Made by a program: the position numbers and the translations under genes. Below are positions 38,813 to 46,800 of a DNA stretch of 60,927 nt, piece after piece. The DNA comes from Agromyces seonyuensis (GTDB lineage: Bacteria > Actinomycetota > Actinomycetes > Actinomycetales > Microbacteriaceae): NCBI RefSeq assembly GCF_009789225.1, contig NZ_WSTA01000009.1, forward strand, positions 1 to 60,927. The letters are read 5' to 3'. Below the pieces are notes generated by a model. The model was given only the letters and a program-made list of their open reading frames with translations, was not told where the DNA came from and did no database searches. The first letter of the stretch is position 1. Every line of letters starts with the position of its first letter.

Positions 38813-40177
38813 GTGCGTTACGCGAACCACGTCGTCGACCTCGTCGGCGGCACCCCCCTCGTCAAGCTCAACCACGTCACCGACGGCATCCAGGCCACGG
38901 TGCTCGTCAAGCTCGAGTACCTGAACCCCGGCGGCTCCTCGAAGGACCGCATCGCGACGCGCATCATCGACGCGGCCGAGCAGGAGGGCAAGCTCGCCCC
39001 CGGCGGCACGATCGTCGAGCCGACGAGCGGCAACACCGGCGTCGGCCTGGCGCTCGTCGCGCAGCAGCGCGGCTACCGCACGATCTTCGTCGTGCCCGAC
39101 AAGGTCGGCGAGGACAAGCGCAACGTGCTCACGGCCTACGGCGCCGAGGTCGTCGTGACCCCGACGGCGGTCGCCCCCGAGAGCCCGGAGTCCTACTACT
39201 CGGTGAGCGACCGGCTCGTCGCCGAGATCCCGGGCGCGTTCAAGCCGAACCAGTACGACAACCCGAACGGCCCGCGCGCGCACTACGAGACGACCGGTCC
39301 CGAGATCTGGGCCGACACCGAGGGCGAGGTCACGCACTTCGTCGCGGGCGTCGGCACGGGCGGCACGATCACGGGCACCGGGCGCTACCTGCGCGAGGTC
39401 TCGGGCGACGCCGTGCGCATTATCGGCGCCGACCCCGAGGGCTCGGTGTACTCGGGCGGCACGGGCCGTCCGTACCTCGTCGAGGGCGTCGGCGAGGACT
39501 TCTGGCCGGGCACCTACGACCCCGCCGTGCCGCACGAGATCATCGAGGTCACCGACGCCGAGTCGTTCGCGATGACCCGTCGTCTGGCGCGCGAGGAGGG
39601 CATCCTCGTCGGCGGCTCGAGCGGCATGGCCGTCGTCGCAGCGCTCAAGGCGGCCAAGGACGCTCCGGCGGACTCGGTGTTCGTCGTGCTGCTGCCCGAC
39701 GGCGGCCGCGGCTACCTCGGCAAGATCTTCAACGACACCTGGATGCGCGCGAACGGCTTCGCGAACGCGCCGGCCGGCCACACCGTCGCGAACCTGCTCG
39801 CGGCGAAGGCCGACCGCATCGCCCCGCTCGTCTACGTGCACCCGACCGACTCGGTGCGCGACGCGATCGACCGGATGACCGAGACCGGCGTCTCCCAGCT
39901 GCTCGTGCTCGGCGCCGAGCCGCCCGTCGTGCTCGGCGAGGTGCGCGGTGCGCTCGACGAGGAGGCGCTGCTCGAGCTCGTCTTCTCCGGCGCGGTGCAG
40001 CTCACCGACGAGGTGTCGACGCTCGATGTGTCGCCGCTGCCGCTCATCGGCGTCAACGAGCCCGTCGCGACCGCGCGGGCGGAGTTCACCACGCATCCGG
40101 CACTGCTCGTCACCGACGGCGGCAAGGTGCTCGGCGTCGTGAGCCGCGCCGACCTCCTGACCTACCTCTCCGCGTGA
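38813..40177 (+). CDS. cbs: Cystathionine beta-synthase
   Basis: A 454-residue PLP enzyme that condenses serine (or O-acetylserine) with homocysteine, the first step of reverse transsulfuration; some relatives act as cysteine synthases. Fold-type II features: LNPGGSSKDRIA with PLP-binding Lys44, TSGNTG phosphate-side loop, GTGGTITGTGRYL glycine loop, and SSGMAV near residue 268. A tandem CBS-domain pair follows (about residues 335-452; LVYVHPTDSVRDAIDRMTE), which in this family senses a ligand such as AdoMet; the heme-binding N-terminus of animal enzymes is absent. The GTG start has gagga at 38799-38803. The next gene, a gamma-synthase, begins 32 bases later. Confidence 0.94.
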   Translation: MRYANHVVDLVGGTPLVKLNHVTDGIQATVLVKLEYLNPGGSSKDRIATRIIDAAEQEGKLAPGGTIVEPTSGNTGVGLALVAQQRGYRTIFVVPDKVGEDKRNVLTAYGAEVVVTPTAVAPESPESYYSVSDRLVAEIPGAFKPNQYDNPNGPRAHYETTGPEIWADTEGEVTHFVAGVGTGGTITGTGRYLREVSGDAVRIIGADPEGSVYSGGTGRPYLVEGVGEDFWPGTYDPAVPHEIIEVTDAESFAMTRRLAREEGILVGGSSGMAVVAALKAAKDAPADSVFVVLLPDGGRGYLGKIFNDTWMRANGFANAPAGHTVANLLAAKADRIAPLVYVHPTDSVRDAIDRMTETGVSQLLVLGAEPPVVLGEVRGALDEEALLELVFSGAVQLTDEVSTLDVSPLPLIGVNEPVATARAEFTTHPALLVTDGGKVLGVVSRADLLTYLSA

Positions 40178-40209
40178 CGCGCGCGATCGAGACGAATCGA
40201 GATACCGAC

Positions 40210-41352
40210 ATGACTTCCTTCGAGACCATCGCCATCCACGCCGGCCAGGACGCCGACCCCACGACGGGCGCGGTCATCCCGCCGATTCACGTCACCTCCA
40301 CCTACGTGCAGGACGGCATCGGCGGCCTCCGCGGCGGCTACGAGTACTCGCGCGGCGGCAACCCGACGCGCACGGCGCTCGAGACGCAGCTCGCCGGCAT
40401 CGAGGGCGGCGCCTTCGGCCTGTCGTTCGCGTCGGGCCTCGCGGCCGAGGACGCGCTGCTGCGCACGGTGCTCGGCCCCGGCGACCACGTCATCATCGGC
40501 AACGACGTCTACGGCGGCACGCACCGCCTCATCCGCCGCATCCACGGCGGCAAGGGCGTCGAGCACTCGACGGTCGACACGAGCGACCTGGATGCCGTCG
40601 CGGCGGCGATCCGCCCCGAGACGAAAATCCTCTGGGTCGAGACGCCGTCGAACCCGCTCATGAAGCTCAGCGACATCGCGGCGCTCGTCGAACTCGGCCA
40701 CTCCCGCGGTCTGCTCGTCGTCGTCGACAACACCTTCGCGAGCCCGGCGCTGCAGCGCCCGCTCGAGTTCGGCGCCGACGTGGTCGTGCACTCGACGACG
40801 AAGTACCTCGGCGGCCACTCCGACGTCGTCGGCGGCGCGCTCGTGCTGAACGACCCCGAGCTCGAGGAGCAGGTGCGCTTCACCCAGTTCGCGGCCGGCG
40901 CGGTCTCGAGCCCGTTCGACGCGTTCCTCACCTCGCGCGGCATCAAGACGCTCGCCGTGCGCATGGAGCGGCACTCGTCCAACGCGCAGGCGATCGCCGA
41001 GCACCTCGTCGGCCACGCCGCGGTCGCGCGCGTCCTCTACCCGGGCCTGCCGACGCACCCCGGCCACGAGCTCGCGGCGCGGCAGATGTCGGGCTTCGGC
41101 GGCATGATCTCGCTCGACCTCGCCGGCGGCGAAGCCGCAGCGCGGAAGTTCGCCGAGTCGACCGAGCTCTTCTCCCTCGCCGAGTCGCTCGGCGGCGTGG
41201 AGTCCCTCGTGAACTACCCGTCGGAGATGACGCACGCGTCGGTCAAGGGCACGCCCGCCGAGGTGTCGCCGTCGATCGTGCGCCTGTCGGTCGGCCTCGA
41301 GGCCGCCGCGGACCTCATCGCCGACATCGACGGCGCGCTCGCGTCGCTGTGA
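40210..41352 (+). CDS. metB: Cystathionine gamma-synthase/lyase
   Basis: A 380-residue Cys/Met-metabolism PLP enzyme. It opens MTSFETIAIHAGQDADPTTGAVIPPI, carries YEYSRGGNPTR, SGLAAEDALL, and the PLP Lys198 in VVHSTTKYLGGHSDVVGG, and ends with SPSIVRLSVGLE. Either direction of chemistry (gamma-synthase or gamma-lyase) fits; next to a beta-synthase, the lyase step giving cysteine is plausible and the symbol is provisional. The ATG at 40210 was preferred over an in-frame GTG at 40174 that overlaps the CBS stop because family members start at MTSFET. Co-transcribed with CBS and so under the poly-Cys leader. Confidence 0.92.
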   Translation: MTSFETIAIHAGQDADPTTGAVIPPIHVTSTYVQDGIGGLRGGYEYSRGGNPTRTALETQLAGIEGGAFGLSFASGLAAEDALLRTVLGPGDHVIIGNDVYGGTHRLIRRIHGGKGVEHSTVDTSDLDAVAAAIRPETKILWVETPSNPLMKLSDIAALVELGHSRGLLVVVDNTFASPALQRPLEFGADVVVHSTTKYLGGHSDVVGGALVLNDPELEEQVRFTQFAAGAVSSPFDAFLTSRGIKTLAVRMERHSSNAQAIAEHLVGHAAVARVLYPGLPTHPGHELAARQMSGFGGMISLDLAGGEAAARKFAESTELFSLAESLGGVESLVNYPSEMTHASVKGTPAEVSPSIVRLSVGLEAAADLIADIDGALASL

Positions 41353-41365
41353 GCGCGCCGTTCGC

Positions 41366-41461
41366 GGTGGTCGAGGAAGCGAGGAGTGGCGTCTCGAGAC
41401 CGGGCGAGTCGACCTGCTGCAGGGTCTCGATACGGCGCTGACGCGCCGACTCGACCGACGG
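41366..41461. repeat. Palindromic intergenic repeat, copy C
   Basis: ggtggtcgag through gtctcgagaccgggcgagtc, gacctgctgcagggtctcga, tacggcgctgacgcgccgac to ctcgaccgacg. Centre resembles copy A (gcgagtcgacctgc), arms resemble copies B. Confidence 0.75.
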
Positions 41462-41538
41462 CAATGCTGGCAGTTTTTCTCCGGAGCGTGTCGTTACTGC
41501 CATCGCCGGCGCTGCCCGGGCGACGGAATGATCGAAGC

Positions 41539-42855
41539 GTGACGACCGAGACCGCACCCCGACCCGCCGGCCCCGCCCGAGGAACCACCGCGCCGCGGCG
41601 GGCGGGGCTCGGCCTCGTGCAGGGCACCGCGCTCTACATCGCGAGCGTGCTCGGCACGGGCATCCTGACCCTGCCGGGCCTCGCGGCCGCCGCGGCGGGC
41701 CCGGCCTCGGTGCTCGCCGTCGCCGCGGTCCTCGTGCTGAGCATCCCGCTCGCCGGCACCTTCGCCGCGCTCGCCTCGCGCTTCCCCGACCCGGGCGGCG
41801 TGGCGAGCTACGTGCGTCGCGCCCTCGGAGGGACCGCCGCACGGGCGGCCGGATACTGGTTCTTCTTCGGCATCTCGATCGGGGCGCCGGTCGTCGCCGT
41901 CCTCGGCGGCGAGTACGCCGTGGCCGTGCTCGGCGTCGATCGCGCCGCCGTGCCGTGGATCGCCGCCGCCATCTTCATCCCGCCGTTCGTCGCGAACTGG
42001 TTCGGCGTGCGCGTCGCGGGCTGGGTGCAGTTCGTGCTGACGGGCCTGCTGCTCGCCCTCGTGATCGGCGTCGTCGCGGTCGCCGTGCCGGCGGCCGACG
42101 CGACGAACTTCCAGCCGTTCCTGCCGCACGGTTGGGCCGGCGTCGGCACCGCGGTGAGCCTCTTCGTGTGGGCGTTCGCCGGATGGGAGGTCGGCACGCA
42201 CCTCGCCGGGGAGTTCCGCGACCCGCGCCGTACGATCCCGCTCGCGACCGGTATCGCGATCGTCGTCGTCGGCATCGGTTACCTGGCGCTCCAATGGGCG
42301 ACGGTCGCGGTGCTCGGCGAGTCCGCGGGGGAGGGCGTCGTGCCCCTCCTCGCGCTCGTGTCGGCGACCGCGCCCGGCATCGGCCCCGTGCTGGTCGCGA
42401 TCGTCGCCGCCATCGTCACCCTCGGGGTGCTGAACTCCTATCTGCCCGCGTTCGGCAAACTCGGCGCCGCACTGGGGCGTGACGGCGACCTCCCGCGACG
42501 GTTCGCGCGCGGCGCCGCCGACGGCGAGGTGCCCCGTCCCGCACTCGCGCTCACGGGCATCCTCATGGCCGCCTACCTCGTGGCCATGATCGCCGGCGGG
42601 CTCGACCTGACCGCGTTCATCCTCATCCACACGAGCACGATGGTCGCCATCTACACCGCCGGGATGCTCGCCGCGACGCGCATCCTTCGCCGCGGCAGCC
42701 TCGGGTGGGTGCTCGCGGTCGTCGCGAGCGTGCTCACTCTCGGCCTGCTCGTGCTCGCCTGGCAGCACCTGCTCGTGCCCGGTCTCCTCGCGCTCGCGGC
42801 GGTCGCCGTGACGCTCGTCCGGCGCGGGCGGGCACGGAGCGCAACCGCGATCTGA
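41539..42855 (+). CDS. APC-superfamily amino-acid permease/exporter (YjeH-like)
   Basis: A 438-residue membrane protein with about 12 helices, first at GLVQGTALYIASVLGTGILTLPGLAAAAAGPA, where GTGIL is the APC superfamily's helix-1 break. The overall layout (PGGVASYVRRALGG, YWFFFGISIGAPVVAVLGGEYAV, FVWAFAGWEVGTHLAGEFRDPRRT) resembles E. coli YjeH, which exports methionine and branched-chain amino acids. The GTG at 41539 was chosen as the last start before the conserved core. Its place after the transsulfuration genes fits methionine or sulfur-amino-acid export, but a repeat element separates them, so it may be independently transcribed. Confidence 0.85.
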   Translation: MTTETAPRPAGPARGTTAPRRAGLGLVQGTALYIASVLGTGILTLPGLAAAAAGPASVLAVAAVLVLSIPLAGTFAALASRFPDPGGVASYVRRALGGTAARAAGYWFFFGISIGAPVVAVLGGEYAVAVLGVDRAAVPWIAAAIFIPPFVANWFGVRVAGWVQFVLTGLLLALVIGVVAVAVPAADATNFQPFLPHGWAGVGTAVSLFVWAFAGWEVGTHLAGEFRDPRRTIPLATGIAIVVVGIGYLALQWATVAVLGESAGEGVVPLLALVSATAPGIGPVLVAIVAAIVTLGVLNSYLPAFGKLGAALGRDGDLPRRFARGAADGEVPRPALALTGILMAAYLVAMIAGGLDLTAFILIHTSTMVAIYTAGMLAATRILRRGSLGWVLAVVASVLTLGLLVLAWQHLLVPGLLALAAVAVTLVRRGRARSATAI

Positions 42856-42895
42856 GCGGTCGGCCCGCGGCGCGGCCTGGCGCCGGGGCGGCGCA

Positions 42896-43744
42896 ATGGG
42901 CGAGACTGTGACGATGAACGTGCCCGCCTACACGTTGCGCGACGGCCAATCGATCCCCCAGATCGGCCTCGGCACCTACCGGCTCGACGGAGCCGAGGGA
43001 CTCGCCTCGATGGTGCAGGCGATCGAGAGCGGGTACCGACTGCTCGACACCGCGTACAACTACGGCAACGAGGCCGAGGTCGGCCAGGCGCTCGTGCGCT
43101 CCGGCATCGACCGCGCCGAGCTCTTCGTCACGACCAAGCTGCCCGGCCGCCACCACGGCTTCGACGAGACCCTCGAGAGCTTCGAGGAGTCGCGGGCACG
43201 GCTCGACCTCGACTGGCTCGACCTCTACCTGATCCACTGGCCGAACCCCTCCGTCGACCGCTACGTCGAGAGCTGGCGGGCGATGATCCGCCTCCGCGAG
43301 AAGGGGCTCGTGCGCTCGATCGGCGTCTCGAACTTCACGGCGCCGATGCTCGCGCGGCTGGAAGACGAGACGGGCGTCGTGCCGGCGATCAACCAGGTCG
43401 AACTGCACCCCTATTTCCCGCAGGGCGGTCTGCGCCGCTATCACGACGACCACGGCATCCGCACGCAGAGCTGGAGCCCGCTCGGTCGGGGCAGCGAGCT
43501 GCTCGCCGAGCCGGTGATCGTCGACCTCGCGAGCGCGAAGGGCGTCAGCCCGGCCCGCATCGTGCTGCGCTGGCACGTTCAGCTCGGCACCATCCCGATC
43601 CCGCGCTCGCGCGACGCCGCACGGCAGCGCGAGAACCTCGACGTGTTCGACTTCGAACTCGCGCAAGAGGAGGTCGCGGCGATCTCGGGGCTCGAGCGCG
43701 GACGGCTGTGGGGAGCCGACCCCGACGAGCACGAGGAGCAGTAG
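42896..43744 (+). CDS. Aldo/keto reductase
   Basis: A 282-residue NADPH-dependent AKR barrel enzyme. The catalytic tetrad is visible: Asp in LLDTAYNYGNEAEVG, Tyr in the same segment, Lys in FVTTKLPGRHHG, and His in LYLIHWPNP. The cofactor end has IPIPRSRDAARQREN. The family reduces aldehydes and ketones such as methylglyoxal or diketogluconate. ATG 42896 was taken; ATG 42914 is equally possible. The next gene starts 52 bp downstream. Confidence 0.94.
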   Translation: MGETVTMNVPAYTLRDGQSIPQIGLGTYRLDGAEGLASMVQAIESGYRLLDTAYNYGNEAEVGQALVRSGIDRAELFVTTKLPGRHHGFDETLESFEESRARLDLDWLDLYLIHWPNPSVDRYVESWRAMIRLREKGLVRSIGVSNFTAPMLARLEDETGVVPAINQVELHPYFPQGGLRRYHDDHGIRTQSWSPLGRGSELLAEPVIVDLASAKGVSPARIVLRWHVQLGTIPIPRSRDAARQRENLDVFDFELAQEEVAAISGLERGRLWGADPDEHEEQ

Positions 43745-43784
43745 CCCCGCGCTCCGCCGTCGAGGCGAGGCGCGCCCGGCCGCA

Positions 43785-43790
43785 TAGGCT
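43785..43790 (+). promoter_or_regulatory. -10 box for a leaderless MFS transcript
   Basis: TAGGCT ends 6 bases before the GTG at 43797. Confidence 0.5.
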
Positions 43791-43796
43791 GGATCG

Positions 43797-45194
43797 GTGC
43801 GTCACGAGAGTCCCGGCAGCGAAGCCGTCCCGAGCGAACCCGCCACGATCATGGCGCCGTCGCTGCGCTGGCTCACGGTCGGCATGGTCGCCCTCATCGT
43901 CATCGCGGCCTTCGAGTCGCTCGCCGTCACGACCGTGATGCCGGGCATCGCCGCCGAGCTCGACGGCGAGGAGCTCTTCGCCCTGGCGTTCGCGGTGCCG
44001 TTCGCGGCCGGCGTCGTCGGCATGGTGGTCATCGGCAACTGGACCGACCGCCGAGGCCCGGTGGTGCCGCTCATCGTCGCGGGGTCCGTCTTCGCCGTCG
44101 GCCTCGTCATCGCGGGACTCGCCCCGACGATGGAGGTCTTCGTGCTGGGCCGTCTCGTGCACGGGCTCGGCGGCGCGGCGGTGACGGTGCCGATCTACGT
44201 CATCGTCGCGCGCGTGTACCCGCCGACACTGCATCCGCGCATCTTCGCGGCGTTCGCCGCAGCCTGGGTCGTGCCCTCGATCATCGGGCCGGCCATCGCC
44301 GGCGCGATCGCCGACGCGGAGGGCATCGGCTGGCGCTGGGTCTTCCTCGGCGTCCTCGTCATCACCGTTCCGGCCGCCTTCCTCATGGCCGCCCCGCTCT
44401 TCCGGGCCCGCGACGCGGTCGCCGGCGACCCGAGCGTGCCGTGGAGCCGTTCGCGCTTCGGCTGGGCCCTCGTCGCGGCCGTCGCCGCCCTCGGGGTGAG
44501 CCTGTCGGAGGAGCTCGCCGCGCCGTGGCGCTGGGTCGTCGCGCTCGCCTCGATCGCCCTCGTCGTCGTCGCGGCTCGGCCGCTGCTGCCGGCAGGCGCG
44601 CTCCGGGTCGCCCGGGGGCTGCCCGCGGCGGTCGTGCTCAGGATGCTCGTCGCCGGCGCCTTCTTCGCGACCGAGCTCTACCTGCCCTATCTGCTGCAGT
44701 CCGAGTACGAGCTGACTCCGGCGCTCTCGGGCGTCGTGCTGACGGGCGCGGGGATCTCCTGGGCGGCCGGGTCGTGGTTGCAAGGACGGCTCGGCGCGCG
44801 GCTGACGAACGCGCGCGCGGTCGCGATCGGGACGGCGACGCTGCTCGCGGCCCTCGTGGCGGTGCTCGCCACCGCGGCGTTCGCGCTGCCGGTGTGGTGC
44901 GCGTTCGCCGCCTGGACGGTCGCAGGTGCCGGGATGGGGCTCATGTACCCGCGCTTCACGGTGTCGGTGCTCGAACTCTCGCCGGTGAGCGCGCAGGGGT
45001 TCAACTCGTCGGCCCTCACGATCGGGGAGTCGCTCGGCGTCTCGGTGTCGATCTCCGTGACAGCCCTCGTGGCCGGCGCGCTCGCGTTCGACGCGTTCAC
45101 CGCGGAGTTCGCCGTGACGGTGCTCGTCGCCCTCGTCGCCCTGCTCCTGGCCGCACGCATGCGCCCGGCGGCGTCGGCGTCGGACCGCGGCTGA
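43797..45194 (+). CDS. MFS transporter, DHA-type
   Basis: A 465-residue major-facilitator protein with 12-14 helices. First helix LTVGMVALIVIAAFESLAVTTVMPGIAAEL has the T-T-VMP-I pattern of drug/H+ antiporters; the A-motif loop is GNWTDRRGP and the proline-bearing helix 5 reads IIGPAIAGAIAD. The putative leaderless GTG start is set by TAGGCT. The substrate is unknown. No regulator is adjacent on the same strand apart from the LacI gene 336 bp later, which faces the sugar operon. Confidence 0.9.
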   Translation: MRHESPGSEAVPSEPATIMAPSLRWLTVGMVALIVIAAFESLAVTTVMPGIAAELDGEELFALAFAVPFAAGVVGMVVIGNWTDRRGPVVPLIVAGSVFAVGLVIAGLAPTMEVFVLGRLVHGLGGAAVTVPIYVIVARVYPPTLHPRIFAAFAAAWVVPSIIGPAIAGAIADAEGIGWRWVFLGVLVITVPAAFLMAAPLFRARDAVAGDPSVPWSRSRFGWALVAAVAALGVSLSEELAAPWRWVVALASIALVVVAARPLLPAGALRVARGLPAAVVLRMLVAGAFFATELYLPYLLQSEYELTPALSGVVLTGAGISWAAGSWLQGRLGARLTNARAVAIGTATLLAALVAVLATAAFALPVWCAFAAWTVAGAGMGLMYPRFTVSVLELSPVSAQGFNSSALTIGESLGVSVSISVTALVAGALAFDAFTAEFAVTVLVALVALLLAARMRPAASASDRG

Positions 45195-45307
45195 TCCGAG
45201 CGGGTCGATCTCAGCGGGCTGAGCCGGCCGGGCTGAGCCGGCGGGGTCGCGGCCGGCTGCCGTCGCTTTCGCGGTCGGGCGGCGGGCAGATCGGCGGCGC
45301 TCCGTGG

Positions 45308-45321
45308 TCGAAACGATTCGA
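45308..45321. promoter_or_regulatory. LacI-like dyad in the MFS-LacI gap
   Basis: tcgaa-acga-ttcga, a 14-base dyad with a CG centre (one mismatched pair), in the 336-bp stretch 45195-45530. That stretch also holds two tandem copies of gggctgagccgg (about 45227-45250), but no gene was recognised in it. Confidence 0.35.
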
Positions 45322-45419
45322 GCCTGACCGGGGAATTGTCCGGACCGGCGGGCTTCGGATGCGGCCGGATTCGTATGCCGGTTCGGGCATCTCTTGCGGA
45401 AATGACCGCTGACCGGCGG

Positions 45420-45508
45420 ATGTGACGGTCACATGCCGGGCGGCACCTCGGAATCGCACTCTCGCGACGAATGTGCATAATGGGAGCGCCGCATGTGAAC
45501 GTGCACAT
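45420..45508. promoter_or_regulatory. Two operator-like dyads upstream of the LacI gene
   Basis: atgtgac-g-gtcacat (45420-45434) is a perfect odd palindrome. atgtgaacgtgcacat (45493-45508) is an even dyad with one mismatched pair. A cataat -10-like hexamer (45476-45481) lies between them. The same half-site reappears upstream of the sugar operon at 46630, indicating autoregulation plus control of the transporter. Confidence 0.65.
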
Positions 45509-45530
45509 CGGAGTCGAACGGTCGCGGGTG

Positions 45531-46559
45531 ATGCCAGAGCTTGACGGAGGGCGACAGCCCAGCATTCGCGATGTCGCGCGCCTCGCGGGGGTCTCCCATC
45601 AGACCGTCTCGCGCGTGCTCAACGACCACCCCAGCATCCGCCCCGAGACCAAGCAGCGCGTCATCGACGCGATGGGCGAGTTGAAGTACCGGCCCAATCG
45701 CGCCGCCCGCACGCTCGTCACGAGCCGGTCCCGCACGATCGGCGTCCTGTTGGCCACGCGCGGCGAGTACGGGCCCACCTCCTCGATCGCCGCGATCGAG
45801 GACGCCGCCCGCGAGCAGGGCTACTGGGTGACGACCGCGAACCTGCCGGCGACGACGCCCGAGGCCATCGCCGAGGCGGTCGCCCACCTGCGCGAGCAGG
45901 ACATCGAGGGCCTCATCGTGATCGCGCCGCAGGTGCGCACCTTCGACGTGCTCGCGGAACTCGCCCTCGGGGTGCCGGTCGTGAGCCTCCAGTCCGCGGC
46001 CGGCGCCCTGCGCACGGAGATCGCCGACGACCAGGTGACGGGCGCGCGCCTCGCGACCGAGCACCTGATCTCGCTCGGACACCGCGAGATCGTGCATCTC
46101 GCGGGTCCGCGGGACTGGATCGAGGCCGAGAGCAGGATGCGAGGATTCCTCGATGCGGTCAACGACGCCGACCTGATGACCCACCCGCCGTTCCTCGGCG
46201 ACTGGACCGCCGACTTCGGCTATTACGCCGCCCGTGAGCTCGCCCGACGGCGCGATTTCACGGCGGTGTTCGCCGCGAACGACCTCATGGCGATCGGCCT
46301 CATGCACGGTTTCCGCGACATGGGCCTCGACGTTCCGAGGGCCGTCAGCATCGTCGGATTCGACGACATCCCCGTCGCTCGGCACGTCTGGCCGCCGCTC
46401 ACCACGGTGCACCAGGACTTCCGCGGCGCCGGACGCCGGACGATCGCGCTGCTGCTCGCCGAGATGGGCGTCGACACCGGGTACGCGGATGCACCGGTCG
46501 CCGCGCACCTCGAGGTGCGGGCCTCGAGCGCGCCGCCCATCGGCGCCCAAGTCGGCTGA
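45531..46559 (+). CDS. LacI-family regulator of the monosaccharide importer
   Basis: A 342-residue repressor. Helix-turn-helix SIRDVARLAGVSHQTVSRVLNDHPSI and hinge YRPNRAARTLVTSRS precede the sugar-binding core (IGVLLATRGEYGPTSSIAAI, FAANDLMAIGLMHGF, IVGFDDIPVARHVWPPLTTV). No strong ribosome site fixes the start; ATG 45531 (MPELDG) was chosen because it gives the normal family length and lies downstream of the operator dyads, while earlier in-frame ATGs at 45471 and 45480 would overlap the predicted promoter. Direct neighbour of the importer operon, to which its operator motif points. Confidence 0.92.
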   Translation: MPELDGGRQPSIRDVARLAGVSHQTVSRVLNDHPSIRPETKQRVIDAMGELKYRPNRAARTLVTSRSRTIGVLLATRGEYGPTSSIAAIEDAAREQGYWVTTANLPATTPEAIAEAVAHLREQDIEGLIVIAPQVRTFDVLAELALGVPVVSLQSAAGALRTEIADDQVTGARLATEHLISLGHREIVHLAGPRDWIEAESRMRGFLDAVNDADLMTHPPFLGDWTADFGYYAARELARRRDFTAVFAANDLMAIGLMHGFRDMGLDVPRAVSIVGFDDIPVARHVWPPLTTVHQDFRGAGRRTIALLLAEMGVDTGYADAPVAAHLEVRASSAPPIGAQVG

Positions 46560-46591
46560 ACCGGCCGTTATCGAAGCGAGATTCGGTCGAC

Positions 46592-46643
46592 TTGACACGC
46601 ACCCGGGTCGGATGCACGATTGACGACGATGTGAACGGTCACA
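46592..46643 (+). promoter_or_regulatory. Promoter and operator of the monosaccharide importer operon
   Basis: TTGACA (46592-46597), 17 bases, CACGAT (46615-46620) as -10, then the dyad tgtgaacggtcaca (46630-46643) a few bases into the transcript. The dyad matches the half-site gtgaac/gtcac seen upstream of the LacI gene. About 155 bases of leader follow, in which no gene was seen. Confidence 0.6.
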
Positions 46644-46800
46644 CGCCGTCACACCCCACAGTTCGATCCCCACTGACAGCGAGGTCATCCGTGAGCAACT
46701 CGCCGCTTCGGCGCAGTCGGGCGCATGTCGATCGCGATCTCGTCGCGAACCCGAGACAGCAGCGCGTGCCCATCACGGGCACCGAGGAAGGTGCCGCCCG

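Noticed and set aside
41468-41502. tggcagt and actgcca inverted repeat before the APC gene as an operator
   Set aside because: Arms are only 7 bases with a 21-base gap and nothing comparable occurs elsewhere in the window; too weak to call.
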